Origin: Nocardioides lacusdianchii
GTDB lineage: Bacteria; Actinomycetota; Actinomycetes; Propionibacteriales; Nocardioidaceae
Direction of reading: 5' to 3'
NCBI RefSeq assembly: GCF_020102855.1
Contig: NZ_JADHZD010000012.1
Coordinates: 1-64,000, forward strand
DNA: 64,000 nucleotides
Below the pieces are notes generated by a model, which saw only the letters and a program-made list of their open reading frames with translations, did not search any database and was not told the DNA's origin. The stretch's first letter is position 1; each line of letters starts with the position of its first letter. Made by a program: the position numbers and the translations under genes. Below, piece by piece: positions 8,423 to 16,380 of the stretch.

Positions 8423-9556
8423 ATGGCCAACATCCAGAAGCGGCCGGACGGCCGGTGGCGTGCGCGCTACCGCGACGAAGCCGGCCAGGAGCACGCAAAG
8501 CACTTCACCCGGAAGCTCGACGCACAGCGGTGGATCGACGAGGTGACGACCTCGATCGTCATCGGCCAGTACGTCGATCCCCGCGCCGGCAAGATCACTT
8601 TCAGGGAGTACGCCGAGCAGTGGCGCGCCGCGCAGGTGCATCGACCCACCAGCGAGGCGTACGTCGAAGGCGTGCGCAGGCGGCACGTCTACCCGATCTT
8701 CGGTGCCCGGCCGATCGGCAGTGTCCTGCCGTCGGAGGTGCAAGCGTGGGTCAAGCTCCTCGGAACGGGGGACCGGGCCGCCAAGAGAAAGCCACTGGCG
8801 CCGGCGACCGTGGGCGTGATCCACGGCGTGGTGTCGGGGATCTTCCGGTCGGCGATCCGCGATCGCAGGATCATGGCGAACCCTTGCGAAGGCACTCGGC
8901 TGCCGCGAGTCGAACACCGGCGGATCATGCCGCTCGCCACGAGCCAGGTCGAGACGCTGCGCGAGCACCTGCCTGATGACCTCAAGGCGCTGGTCACCTT
9001 CGCCGCCGGTACCGGCATGCGCCAAGGAGAGATCTTCGGGCTGACCCGCAACAGGCTCCGCCTGCTTGGCACTAACCCAGTAGTGGTCGTGGACCGACAG
9101 CTCCTTACGCGACTCAACCGCGTCACGGAGTTCGGGCCGCTGAAGACGCGGGCGAGCTACCGCACGATTCCGCTACCGGCGAGCGTCGTCGATGCGCTCA
9201 ACGGCCATCTGGCGGCTCGCAACATCGGGGACGACGACCTGATCTTTACCCTCGACGGCCGCCCGATCACTCGCCAAGCCTTCGGCCACGTTTGGCGCCC
9301 AGTCGCGAAGGTGGCCGGACTGAACCAAGCCACCGGACCCGGCATGCACGCCCTGCGCCATTACTACGCCTCGCTGCTCATCAGGTACGGCGAGTCGGTC
9401 AAGACCGTTCAGGCCCGGCTGGGGCACGCTTCGGCATCCGAGACCCTCGACACCTACAGTCACCTCTGGCCGGACTCCGACGACCGGACGCGTGAGGCGA
9501 TCGATTCTGTCCTTAATCAGGCTCGGGGGAGTGGGGTCGAAGTGCCCGGCGCATGA
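8423..9556 (+). CDS. int: Tyrosine site-specific integrase
   Basis: 377 aa. It has an N-terminal arm-binding region (IQKRPDGRWRARYRD), a SAM-like core-binding domain near 60-150 and a catalytic domain with R in GTGMRQGEIFGL, HALRH, GH in RLGHAS and the nucleophile in DTYSHLW. All catalytic residues are present, so it should be active. It would recombine the 26-bp core at the rnpB 3' end (780-805 and 14227-14252). RBS GAGGAGCC precedes the ATG. The gene lies in the middle of the element rather than beside an att site, which is less usual. Confidence 0.93.
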   Translation: MANIQKRPDGRWRARYRDEAGQEHAKHFTRKLDAQRWIDEVTTSIVIGQYVDPRAGKITFREYAEQWRAAQVHRPTSEAYVEGVRRRHVYPIFGARPIGSVLPSEVQAWVKLLGTGDRAAKRKPLAPATVGVIHGVVSGIFRSAIRDRRIMANPCEGTRLPRVEHRRIMPLATSQVETLREHLPDDLKALVTFAAGTGMRQGEIFGLTRNRLRLLGTNPVVVVDRQLLTRLNRVTEFGPLKTRASYRTIPLPASVVDALNGHLAARNIGDDDLIFTLDGRPITRQAFGHVWRPVAKVAGLNQATGPGMHALRHYYASLLIRYGESVKTVQARLGHASASETLDTYSHLWPDSDDRTREAIDSVLNQARGSGVEVPGA

Positions 9557-9608
9557 AAGTCCCTGTTCTTGACTCGTCGAGAACATACGGTTCTGGGCAG
9601 GAGGAACG

Positions 9609-9881
9609 ATGAGGACTGTCAGCTACGTCGAGTCGCAGGCCCGCTTCGCAGAACTGCTCAACACTGCCGTTGACGATCGTGAGGAGGTCGTCGTCACGCG
9701 TGACGGACGCGAGTCGGTGGTGATCGGGTCGCTGGCGAAATTCGATCTCCTTCGGGAGACGGCTCACCTGACTCGCTCCCCAGCCAACGCCCGTCGTCTC
9801 CTCGACGCCATCGAGCGCCTCGAGAACGGCACCAGTGACAGGCACGGACTGAAGACGCCGACCGAGAGCGCCGCTGGTTAA
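9609..9881 (+). CDS. Phd/YefM-family antitoxin, without a visible toxin
   Basis: 90 aa. The N-terminus MRTVSYVESQARFAELLNTA with the following EEVVVTRDGRESVVIGSL is the typical Phd/YefM DNA-binding dimer fold. GGAGGAACG gives a strong ribosome site. These antitoxins normally precede a RelE/YoeB toxin by a few bases, but the next 105 bp hold no toxin frame and the following gene does not look like one. It could stabilise the element, act on a remote toxin, or be a remnant. Function by family; orphan state seen directly. Confidence 0.8.
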   Translation: MRTVSYVESQARFAELLNTAVDDREEVVVTRDGRESVVIGSLAKFDLLRETAHLTRSPANARRLLDAIERLENGTSDRHGLKTPTESAAG

Positions 9882-9986
9882 GCGGTTGCGGCAGACCATT
9901 CACGCCACGTCGCGGCGGTGCGACACGGCATCCGCCGCACAACCGTTCGTACTAGTTCGTCGCCGAGGGACGACTAGGTTACATTC

Positions 9987-10634
9987 ATGAGTAGCGAAGA
10001 TTCCGACGCGCGTTTCGCCCGCTTCGGCAGAATGGTCCATCGAAGTCTCACTGTGGACGCCCCCTTCGGTTCGCTTTCAAAGGGCGAACTTGAACTCGCC
10101 GTCTTCTCGGCGCTTGTGGGCGCGGAGCTGGTGGACTCAGACGACCGACCCTTCCGCCTCGCCAAGGCGCTGCGCTGCACACCTACGCGTGCGAGTTCGT
10201 TGGTCTTTAATTACCGGCTCCGGACGTTGTCTTCCGATCCTGCGAAGGCGGGACTGCTCCGCGCCATCCGTGTGGTCGAGGACAATGAGGCTGCCAAGCA
10301 TAACCAGGTCATCCTCAACGTAGAGGATCGTTTTTGGCGTGAGGTTCTCATCGACGAACTGAAGAACCACGATGTCTTTACAGACAGTTCCTTCAATCGG
10401 GAGCGCCTAGTCTTGAGCGCCAAGTCATTCGTGTCTGCGTGCGAGAAGGTCTTCGGCGACGAAGGTGAGAAGATCGCCGCGGCAGTAAGAAGGGCCACCA
10501 AGGACGGGAAGAAGCGGCAACCCGGTGAAGTGATCCAGTCGCTGGTAACTGGCGCGTTGGGCGGCGCCGCTAAAGCTGCTGGTTCGGCGGCAGCCCGCCC
10601 GACGATCGAGTTCCTCGCGAGCTCGATCACCTAG
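9987..10634 (+). CDS. Unrecognised 215-aa protein in the integrated element
   Basis: No family recognised. The sequence is charged and mostly helical. FRLAKALRCTPTRASSLVFN (about 52-71) reads like a helix-turn-helix, a lysine/glutamate-rich region follows (FGDEGEKIAAAVRRATKDGK), and the last 30 residues (GALGGAAKAAGSAAARPTIE...) are small and hydrophobic, like a membrane-active or packing helix. Codon use is visibly less GC-biased than in neighbours. It is flanked by an orphan antitoxin and by the convergent Septu-like operon. A start at 9987 just after TAGGTTACATTC suggests a short leader. Could be a defence effector or a mobile-element protein; unknown. Confidence 0.6.
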   Translation: MSSEDSDARFARFGRMVHRSLTVDAPFGSLSKGELELAVFSALVGAELVDSDDRPFRLAKALRCTPTRASSLVFNYRLRTLSSDPAKAGLLRAIRVVEDNEAAKHNQVILNVEDRFWREVLIDELKNHDVFTDSSFNRERLVLSAKSFVSACEKVFGDEGEKIAAAVRRATKDGKKRQPGEVIQSLVTGALGGAAKAAGSAAARPTIEFLASSIT

Positions 10635-10873
10635 GCGGCACGTTCGCGTGCACGTCCGGCTCGCAGGACCCTGGGCTAAGCGGGAGACTGCTCGAGAGCA
10701 CGGTGTCGGCGTTCCCATGTATGCCTGTACGGACCGGACTGGGGCAAGCGACGCGGGCCAGCTGCGCGATGAAATTCGGGCGTGAATCTCGCGGGTCCGC
10801 CGAGTCTGTCCCGGCGTCGGACGGGCCCGACCCTTCTCGACAGCCGCGGACGATTCACCGATGCGTCATCCGG

Positions 10874-11512
10874 CTAGGCCGGGAACCCCCTCCAGCGCGC
10901 GAAGGCGACGAGGGCGGCAGAAAATTCTCTGTCAGGTGCGATTGCATCACTTACATCTTCAGCGAACAACTGCTTTTTTTCCACGTCATCTTCGGAATCC
11001 CACTGCCTCAACCGTTGGTCGAGATCTTCCAGCCGCCGCATCCGGGACCAAAACAGGTCCTCGCGCTGTGCAAATTTCAGTTGCCGTAGCGTGTTTTCAC
11101 CGCGCGAACTGCCAAGAGCCGCAACGGCGACGGGACCGGCGAACACGATGTGTTCTTCGACAGCGTCGATGTAGGGATCGAGTAGTCGCAGGTCATCATG
11201 GTCTGTCCAATAGTTCCCCTTGTTTGTGTTACAACGTCCACACGCTGGCCCAAGGTTCTCCCACTCAAGAACCAGATCTGGGAAGGAGTCCTTTGGCCGG
11301 ATGTGATCCACTGTGAGATAGCTGACATCCTCACTTTTTCCCTCGCAGTACATGCACTTCGACCGCCCCTCGGCTCGCAGGGCACCGAGAATCTCAGGAT
11401 GCTTCCACGGCGACGGTCTGCGAGTTGGATCGGCGGCCTTCCATTCATCCGTCTTCACGTGCCTATTCGTTGCCAGCCAAGGTGGTTCCTGGCCCTTCTG
11501 CAGTCGTATCAA
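10874..11512 (-). CDS. ptuB: Septu-type HNH nuclease (PtuB-like)
   Basis: 212 aa if started at the TTG at 11512, which overlaps the ATPase stop as TTGA and has AGGAG eight bases upstream; no ATG or GTG fits. The N-terminus IRLQKGQEPPWLA and the HNH core C53xxC56, DH69-70 (TVDHIRPKDSFPDL), WENLGPACGRCNTNKG (C91, C94) match PtuB proteins of Septu and retron-associated PtuAB. It would cleave nucleic acid when released or activated by the ATPase. Translational coupling to the ATPase supports a complex. Calling it Septu rests on motif and gene-pair recognition, not on a search. Confidence 0.82.
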   Translation of the reverse strand: MIRLQKGQEPPWLATNRHVKTDEWKAADPTRRPSPWKHPEILGALRAEGRSKCMYCEGKSEDVSYLTVDHIRPKDSFPDLVLEWENLGPACGRCNTNKGNYWTDHDDLRLLDPYIDAVEEHIVFAGPVAVAALGSSRGENTLRQLKFAQREDLFWSRMRRLEDLDQRLRQWDSEDDVEKKQLFAEDVSDAIAPDREFSAALVAFARWRGFPA

Positions 11513-13053
11513 CGGTCGTACTCCTGCGCGGTCAACGCCTCGATCGAAGCCGGAAAATATTGTGCCAAACCAAGGTCTGTCAATTGATTTTTGAGCGTTC
11601 GCAGCTGCTCGGCCGACGGGCGAGGAGGCAAACCTAGAAGCGCAGCACTCAACGTCTGTTCGGCCCATAGGGGCAGTGGTGTGTCCAAGCCAAGTACCGA
11701 GGTGAGCGTGTCGTTCGGCGTGGATGACGCGTCGAGGGAGTCGATCCGTCTGGCACTGACCCGGCCCTCTTCTTCTCTGTGGCGCAGCGCGTACACGGCA
11801 CAATCGCGCGTTCCCGTCACCACAAAAGGACTGTGGGTCGCCACGATGAAGGTCGCGTCTGGAAAGCCGTGCAGCAGCGCCGGGATGATGCTTCGCTGCA
11901 ATTCAGGATGAAGGTGATTCTCAGGCTCGTCGATACATACTGTAAAGGCGCCCGACTCTCGGCCTCTCAGGAACACTTGCCACGAGAGCTCAAGCATGGC
12001 GCTCAGCCCACCTGACGCCGCCTCTAGCGGGAAAGACGTACCGCCTGCGTGAATAATCACGTCGCCCTGAAATACGCGGAGTTCCTCAAAGAGGAGATCC
12101 CGGGGCAGGAAATCCAACAGGACAGCTTGAAAGCCTTCCCATACGGCGCGGGCCTCTTCGTCCGGCTGGACCGCCTGATTGCCGTAGCCGTGCATAGCGG
12201 CGGCGACTAAAGCCTCCTTCATTCGATAGAGCGGCGGGTGTTGGGTGGACCCTCCCATGTAGCGCGTGTAAACCTCGGACGAGAACTGTTGGAGGAGAAT
12301 GGTGGACGCCGAGAAACGAGCTGGCAAATTCACGAGTTGTTGATAAGCGCTAATGGATCGGTGGGACGAGATAAAGAGCCCAGGCACCAGTTGTTGCGCA
12401 GGGAAAATCGGTGCAGTCACGCTAACGCCTGGCGCGAGTTGCTGCGCGATCGGCGTGCGGACCCCATTGCTGTAGCTCAACTGTCCAACTGTTGTTACGA
12501 CTGGGCCATCCTGAGCCCCAGTGTCCCGTTTTGATAGCAATTGAGCGCCCCAGCTGAAGTGGGGCGCGAGCAGATTCAGTAATGTAGTTTTGCCTGATGC
12601 GTTCGCGCCAGTAAGTACCGTTAAACGAGGGTGAAAGTCTATCTCCAGGTCGGCGAACTGTCGCCAACGGGATAGGCGCAAATGAGTGAAGCGATTCTCG
12701 CCTGAGATAAACCGAGATTGGACTGCTTCTTTCAATTCTTCCAATTCCAACCACCGACCGACGACGGGGTCCTGTGAGTCGAGCAGTGTCGGTCGATCCG
12801 GACCGAGGGCGAGTTCAGCACGGCCCTTCTCCGATATGGCAAGACTCAAACCGTCCGGGCGATGGACGAGATTCAACAACTCGACCAATTCGAGCGCTTG
12901 GAAGAAGGGGCGCGCCACCTCCGGAGACTGGAGCCAATCTGGTTCACCTTGGTTGGCCAGGTTCAAAACCGACATGGTGTCAGTGGGGCCGCCGAAGCGC
13001 CCAAGCGCAAGCATGATTTTTCGTGCCGACTGATCTAGCCGATTCCAATCCAT
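11509..13053 (-). CDS. ptuA: Septu-type AAA ATPase (PtuA-like) with N-terminal helical domain
   Basis: 514 aa. An SMC/OLD-like ABC ATPase: Walker A GANASGKTT (149-157) after LRLSRWRQFADLEIDFHP, and a late Walker B CIDEPENHLHPELQ near 370 with IVATHSPFVV after it. Residues 1-120, with IMLALGRFGGPTD...LVHRPDGLSLAISEKGRAEL, look like a winged-helix or helical domain not expected in the shortest PtuA proteins. Its stop overlaps the HNH gene by 4 bp, and it begins 9 bp after the NERD gene, so the three form one operon. PtuA-like ATPases sense infection and control the nuclease. Lower GC than the flanking chromosome points to transfer. Confidence 0.84.
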   Translation of the reverse strand: MDWNRLDQSARKIMLALGRFGGPTDTMSVLNLANQGEPDWLQSPEVARPFFQALELVELLNLVHRPDGLSLAISEKGRAELALGPDRPTLLDSQDPVVGRWLELEELKEAVQSRFISGENRFTHLRLSRWRQFADLEIDFHPRLTVLTGANASGKTTLLNLLAPHFSWGAQLLSKRDTGAQDGPVVTTVGQLSYSNGVRTPIAQQLAPGVSVTAPIFPAQQLVPGLFISSHRSISAYQQLVNLPARFSASTILLQQFSSEVYTRYMGGSTQHPPLYRMKEALVAAAMHGYGNQAVQPDEEARAVWEGFQAVLLDFLPRDLLFEELRVFQGDVIIHAGGTSFPLEAASGGLSAMLELSWQVFLRGRESGAFTVCIDEPENHLHPELQRSIIPALLHGFPDATFIVATHSPFVVTGTRDCAVYALRHREEEGRVSARRIDSLDASSTPNDTLTSVLGLDTPLPLWAEQTLSAALLGLPPRPSAEQLRTLKNQLTDLGLAQYFPASIEALTAQEYDR

Positions 13054-13062
13054 GCGCGGACT

Positions 13063-14079
13063 CTAACAACGGCGCCTGCAGCGACTCTGCGTCATGTGGC
13101 GCACATGTGGGTTGACCTCCCACCAGTCGACGAGCAGTACCCAATTTTCGAGTGCCCTCCGGGCCCCAACCATTCTGGGCGCTGTGCAGCGCCGCGGCGC
13201 TCCGAGTTGGGCCGGCGGAAGGGCTGCGGCTAACGCTTGATGCAGGGCGTCGGGGTCGACCTGGGATGGCGTCGGCGCCGTCAAACGCGGGTAGAGCTTC
13301 TTCGGCCACAGCACGTCCACTCCGCGGGTCGTGAAGGCTCCGCCGATGATCGGCCAGTCGGCGTCAATGAAGCACAGCACGCCAGTGACAGGAACATGGT
13401 CACCGGCGATGGCCCGCACGAGGTCGACCTGTTTGAGGACGCCGTGGACCAGCTTGGTGCGGTCGCGTCCACCCACCAGCAACTTCTCAGTGCGGGGGCG
13501 AAGGAGACCGCGCTCGATCTTGAGCGTCGGGCGGCCGCTGTAGCGCTTCGGGTCGATGACGTAGACGCCGGACGGCGTGAGAGCGATGTGGTCGATGTTG
13601 GCGCGGGTGCCGGGGATGCGGCGGTCGTGAAGTACGCGGAGGGTGTCGGAGGCGAGATCGTTGAGCTTCTCGCCGAGTCGCTCCTCGCCGATGGCGCCGG
13701 TACCCCAGGCTTTTGTCGACTGGGGTTCCTCGGTCAGCGCGAGGATGAGGCCGCCGAGGTTGGGGTGCCTTTCGCGGACGCCCGCTTCGTCCTTGGCCCG
13801 GCGGCGTTCGTACTCGCGGCGGGCCGAGGCGCCTGGGGTGCCGGGGTCGATGGGGTTTGTCGATGGTTTCGAGGCTCGCTTCGCTCGCACCTCAACCACC
13901 GAGTGGGCGGGGGAGACCTCGTCCGGCGGGCGGGTGGCGGGGGAGCAGTCGAGGCAGCGGACGGTCTTCGTCGTCCGTTCGTAGATCGCCTCGACGCGGG
14001 CCGCCAGCTCGGCTTCGCAGACCCGGCAGACGCCGGCGTAACGGAGCTTCATTCGCTTCTCGTTGGCACCTTCGGACAC
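13063..14079 (-). CDS. NERD-domain (nuclease-related) protein with N-terminal zinc ribbon
   Basis: 338 aa. Cys18/Cys21 and Cys42/Cys45 make a zinc ribbon. About residues 118-250 hold a NERD domain: WGTGAIGEERLGEKL, then RANIDHIALTPSGVYVIDPK with the D...D.K pattern of restriction-like nucleases. NERD proteins are thought to act on DNA or RNA; the role here is unproven. It is the first gene of the NERD-PtuA-PtuB operon and the last gene before attR. Residues near 60-74 (SVVEVRAKRASKPST) are encoded by a 37-bp repeat (13865-13901) that also occurs in an unrelated gene at 62976-63012. The C-terminal 45 residues look unlike the family and may be an extension. Confidence 0.8.
   Translation of the reverse strand: MSEGANEKRMKLRYAGVCRVCEAELAARVEAIYERTTKTVRCLDCSPATRPPDEVSPAHSVVEVRAKRASKPSTNPIDPGTPGASARREYERRRAKDEAGVRERHPNLGGLILALTEEPQSTKAWGTGAIGEERLGEKLNDLASDTLRVLHDRRIPGTRANIDHIALTPSGVYVIDPKRYSGRPTLKIERGLLRPRTEKLLVGGRDRTKLVHGVLKQVDLVRAIAGDHVPVTGVLCFIDADWPIIGGAFTTRGVDVLWPKKLYPRLTAPTPSQVDPDALHQALAAALPPAQLGAPRRCTAPRMVGARRALENWVLLVDWWEVNPHVRHMTQSRCRRRC
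13865..13901 (-). repeat. 37-bp dispersed repeat inside the NERD coding region
   Basis: Identical to 62976-63012 at 35 of 37 positions (core GAGGCTCGCT...CGCACCTCAACCACCG on the plus strand). It carries a partial palindrome (GAGGCTCGCTTCGCTCGCAC). In the NERD gene it is translated in frame as SVVEVRAKRASK on the opposite strand. A related longer form is at 62034-62081 in non-coding DNA. Confidence 0.75.
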
Positions 14080-14163
14080 GCCGCGACCCTAGGTCGGAAC
14101 GCGCCTATCCGGTGGCGGTTCGGGCCGATCAACGACGGTAGTTGAAGACGCAAGAGTTTTCCT

Positions 14164-14185
14164 CTTGCGGACTATCTGCGGACTA
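14164..14185 (+). repeat. Right copy of terminal direct repeat
   Basis: Matches 911-932 at 20 of 22 positions in the same orientation, with two TGCGGAC boxes. It lies about 40 bp inside attR, between the NERD start codon and rnpB. Confidence 0.55.
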
Positions 14186-14197
14186 CGCGGTGTCGTA

Positions 14198-14221
14198 ATC
14201 ACGTTTTCGCAGGTCAGAGGC
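14198..14221 (-). repeat. Right copy of terminal inverted repeat
   Basis: Reverse complement of 851-874 with one mismatch in 24. It abuts the attachment core (14227-14252) on the element side. Candidate integrase or excisionase binding site. Confidence 0.6.
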
Positions 14222-14226
14222 CTGTA

Positions 14227-14252
14227 GGGAGTGGGTCGGCCTGTAGGCCGGG
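14227..14252. repeat. attR: attachment core at the rnpB 3' end
   Basis: Identical over 26 bases to 780-805. Here it is joined to a complete rnpB, so the integration leaves the RNA gene intact by supplying its own 3' end. The core covers the 3' strand of helix P1 and the adjoining GGCCTGTAGGCC palindrome, giving the dyad often found at tyrosine-integrase core sites. Confidence 0.88.
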
Positions 14253-14611
14253 TTCTGTCCTGCCGAAGCAGGGGCGACCATCCATCTGCGACGACCGTTG
14301 CCGGCCGCCTGGTGCGATCTACCCGGATGCTCGGGCGGGCCGCCCTCGAACGCATCCTGTCTGATCTTGCTCCGGGTGGGGTTTGCCTAGCTGCACCGGT
14401 CGCCCGGCGCACTGGTGGTCTCTTGCACCACCGTTTCACCCTTACCTCCTCCCGGAGGAGGAGGCGGTCTGTTCTCTGTGGCACTGATCCCGCGGGTTTC
14501 CCCGGGTGGCTGTTGGCCACCACCCTGCCCTGTGGAGCCCGGACCTTCCTCGACCCGCCGTCCCCGGACGAACCAGGGGTGACGGACCGCGGCCGCCCGG
14601 CCGACCCACTC
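14229..14611 (-). ncRNA. rnpB: RNase P RNA (rnpB), bacterial type A
   Basis: About 383 nt. Reading the minus strand, the 5' end GAGTGGGTCGGCC (14611-14599) pairs perfectly with the 3' end GGCCGACCCACTC (14241-14229) as helix P1. The universal GAGGAAGGTCCGGGCTCCAC element, CAGGGTGGTGGCCAACAGCC and the GTGCCACAGAGAACAGACCGCC segment are all present in order. This RNA is the catalytic subunit that removes 5' leaders from tRNA precursors. Its 3' end is the attachment site of the element at 780-14252. The ends are set from P1 pairing, so precise termini could shift by a few bases. Confidence 0.95.
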
Positions 14612-14621
14612 GGGCCTGAGT

Positions 14622-15470
14622 CTAGGGGTGGGTGAGCACCTCGGCGCCATCAGCGGTGACGAGCAGGGTGTGCTCGAACTGCGCGGATCGGCGGCGGTCC
14701 TTGGTCACGACGGTCCAGCCGTCGTCCCACATGTCGTAGTCGGCAGTGCCGAGGTTGAGCATCGGCTCGATGGTGAAGGTCATCCCGACCCGGATCTCGT
14801 CGTCGAAGCGCTCGTCGTCGTAGTGGGGGATGATCAGACCGGAGTGGAACGCGGTGCCGATGCCGTGGCCGGTGAAGTCGCGGACCACGCCGTAGCCGAA
14901 GCGCTTGGCGTAGGCCTCGATGACCCGCCCGATGATGTTGACGCGGCGCCCGGGCCTGACCGCCTTGATCGCCCGGTCGAGCGACTCCTTCGTGCGCTCG
15001 ACGAGCAGCCGGGACTCCTCGTCGACGTCCCCGGCGAGGAAGGTCGCGTTGGTGTCGCCGTGGACACCGCCGATGAAGGCGGTGATGTCGATGTTGACGA
15101 TGTCGCCGTCCTCGACCACCCGGGAGTCGGGGATGCCGTGGCAGACGACCTCGTTGACGCTGGAGCACAGCGACTTGGGGAAGCCGCGGTAGCCGAGCGT
15201 GGAGGGGTAGGCGCCGTGGTCGCAGAGGAACTCGTGGCCGATGCGGTCGAGCTCGTCGGTCGTCACGCCCGGCACGACGTGGGAGCCGACCAGCTCGCGG
15301 GCCTGCGCGGCCAGCCGACCCGCGACGCGCATCCGCTCGATCGTCTCGGCGTCCTTGACCTCCTCGCCGGTGAACCGCTGCGGTGCCGGGCGGTCGACGT
15401 ACTCCGGGCGGGGGATGTGGGCGGGCACGGGACGACGCGCAGACACCTCTGCGGGGGACACGGCAGGCAC
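14622..15470 (-). CDS. map: Methionine aminopeptidase, type I
   Basis: 282 aa from a GTG at 15470, matching the longer actinobacterial MapB form with an N-terminal extension ([19 protein letters not shown]). The enzyme removes the initiator methionine. The metal site is complete: D in NIDITAF, D in GDTN, H in [11 protein letters not shown] in FTIEPML and E in QFEHT; the substrate histidine is in VVCHGIPD. It ends 11 bp from the rnpB 5' end. The extension carries a PxxP-like stretch ([10 protein letters not shown]) typical of the mycobacterial enzyme. Confidence 0.95.
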   Translation of the reverse strand: MPAVSPAEVSARRPVPAHIPRPEYVDRPAPQRFTGEEVKDAETIERMRVAGRLAAQARELVGSHVVPGVTTDELDRIGHEFLCDHGAYPSTLGYRGFPKSLCSSVNEVVCHGIPDSRVVEDGDIVNIDITAFIGGVHGDTNATFLAGDVDEESRLLVERTKESLDRAIKAVRPGRRVNIIGRVIEAYAKRFGYGVVRDFTGHGIGTAFHSGLIIPHYDDERFDDEIRVGMTFTIEPMLNLGTADYDMWDDGWTVVTKDRRRSAQFEHTLLVTADGAEVLTHP

Positions 15471-15493
15471 GGTCGTGAGTGTAGTTTCGCCCT

Positions 15494-15718
15494 ATGACCG
15501 AGAACGAATACTGGTTCTGCCTGAAGCACCACACGGTCGAGGGCACCGACGGTTGCAAGAACGCCGACCGCCTCGGTCCCTACGCCTCCTCCGAGGAGGC
15601 GTCGCGCGCCCTGGAGAAGGTGCAGGAGCGCAACGAGGCGTGGGACAACGACCCCGACTGGAACGACTCCGGCCCGGGCTCCGGCGACGGCCTCACCGAC
15701 GGCACGCCGGACAGCTGA
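15494..15718 (+). CDS. Small acidic conserved protein
   Basis: 74 aa, beginning MTENEYWFCLKHHTVEG with two cysteines (C9, C21) and a histidine pair, then a Ser/Gly/Asp-rich tail. It is divergent from map with only about 23 bp between the starts and resembles small actinobacterial proteins found beside map; function unknown. The WFCLKHHTVEG...GCKNADRLGPY block looks like a compact metal-binding or SPOR-like fold. It abuts the convergent histone-like gene (stop codons adjacent). Confidence 0.75.
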   Translation: MTENEYWFCLKHHTVEGTDGCKNADRLGPYASSEEASRALEKVQERNEAWDNDPDWNDSGPGSGDGLTDGTPDS

Positions 15719-16303
15719 TCACTTCTTCTTCTTGGCCTTCCCCGCCTTGACGGGGTTGGCGGACTGAGCGAGGTCGGCGGCGGCCCGGACGCTCTTGAGC
15801 GCCCGCTTGGTGTTCTTGTCCAGCGTCCGGGTGAGGTCCGAGATGGCCGCTTCGTACTGGGCGCTGACGCGTGCCGCGGTCTCGGCCGCGACCCGCTCGG
15901 CGGTCTCCTGGGCGACCCGCTGCACCAGCGCAGCCGTGCCGACAGCCTGGGCGCCGACGTCGACCGCCCGCTCGGTCGCGGACTTCCGGAGGGACGTCGT
16001 GGCGGGGCCGGGCGGCGCGGTGCGGGTGGGGGTCGTGCGCTTGACCCGCGCGCTGCTGGCCGGCGTCTTCCTGGTGGCGGCCTTCTTGGCGGGGGTCTTC
16101 TTGGCGGGGGCCTTCTTCGCGGAGGTCCTCTTGGCGGAGGTCTTCTTCGTCGCAGACGTGGTGCTCGTGGCCGCCTTCTTCGCGGGAGCCTTCTGGGCGG
16201 CGGCCTTCTTCGCGGGCGCCTTCTTGGCGGTGGTCTTCTTCGCCGGCGCCTTCTTCGCCGGCGCCTGGCCGGAGGCGGTGCTCTCGTTCGGGCTCTCGCT
16301 CAT
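15719..16303 (-). CDS. Histone H1-like Lys/Ala/Pro-rich protein
   Basis: 194 aa. Residues 14-95 consist of KKAPAKK/KKTPAKK repeats of the histone H1/HupB-tail kind, which bind DNA through charge; residues 100-175 are an Ala/Glu/Arg-rich helix likely to form a coiled coil (VAQETAERVAAETAARVSAQ); a lysine-only tail KAGKAKKKK closes it. It probably compacts the nucleoid or modulates transcription. Divergent from the small membrane protein gene at 16381. Low-complexity repeat makes length variable between strains. Confidence 0.8.
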   Translation of the reverse strand: MSESPNESTASGQAPAKKAPAKKTTAKKAPAKKAAAQKAPAKKAATSTTSATKKTSAKRTSAKKAPAKKTPAKKAATRKTPASSARVKRTTPTRTAPPGPATTSLRKSATERAVDVGAQAVGTAALVQRVAQETAERVAAETAARVSAQYEAAISDLTRTLDKNTKRALKSVRAAADLAQSANPVKAGKAKKKK

Positions 16304-16380
16304 GGAAGGCTCCTTGCATCGTCGGTGGACACCCGATCCTTCCGTGCCACGCGGACGTTGTCACCGGCTAACGTGTCGCC

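Larger units (their letters stand above)
780..14252. mobile_element. Integrative mobilizable element in rnpB, about 13.4 kb
   Basis: Bounded by a 26-bp direct repeat whose right copy is the 3' end of rnpB. It contains a tyrosine integrase, an excisionase-like HTH protein and a MobF relaxase-helicase, so it can probably excise and be mobilized, but it has no visible coupling protein, ATPase or channel genes and would need a helper. The rest is cargo with a defence profile: NA37 + RelA/SpoT, MazG-like + GIY-YIG/DUF2075 helicase, YefM-like antitoxin, an unknown protein, NERD + Septu-like PtuAB. Inverted and direct repeats inside both ends suggest arm-type integrase sites. Base composition is lower in GC than the flanks, most clearly at 10-13 kb. 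Confidence 0.87.

Noticed and set aside
10703..11089. Plus-strand frames opposite the PtuB-like gene
   Set aside because: The HNH protein on the minus strand has full metal ligands and coupling to its ATPase.
14231..14635. Open frames in the 14231-14635 region
   Set aside because: The region is RNase P RNA; P1 pairing and universal sequence elements explain it.
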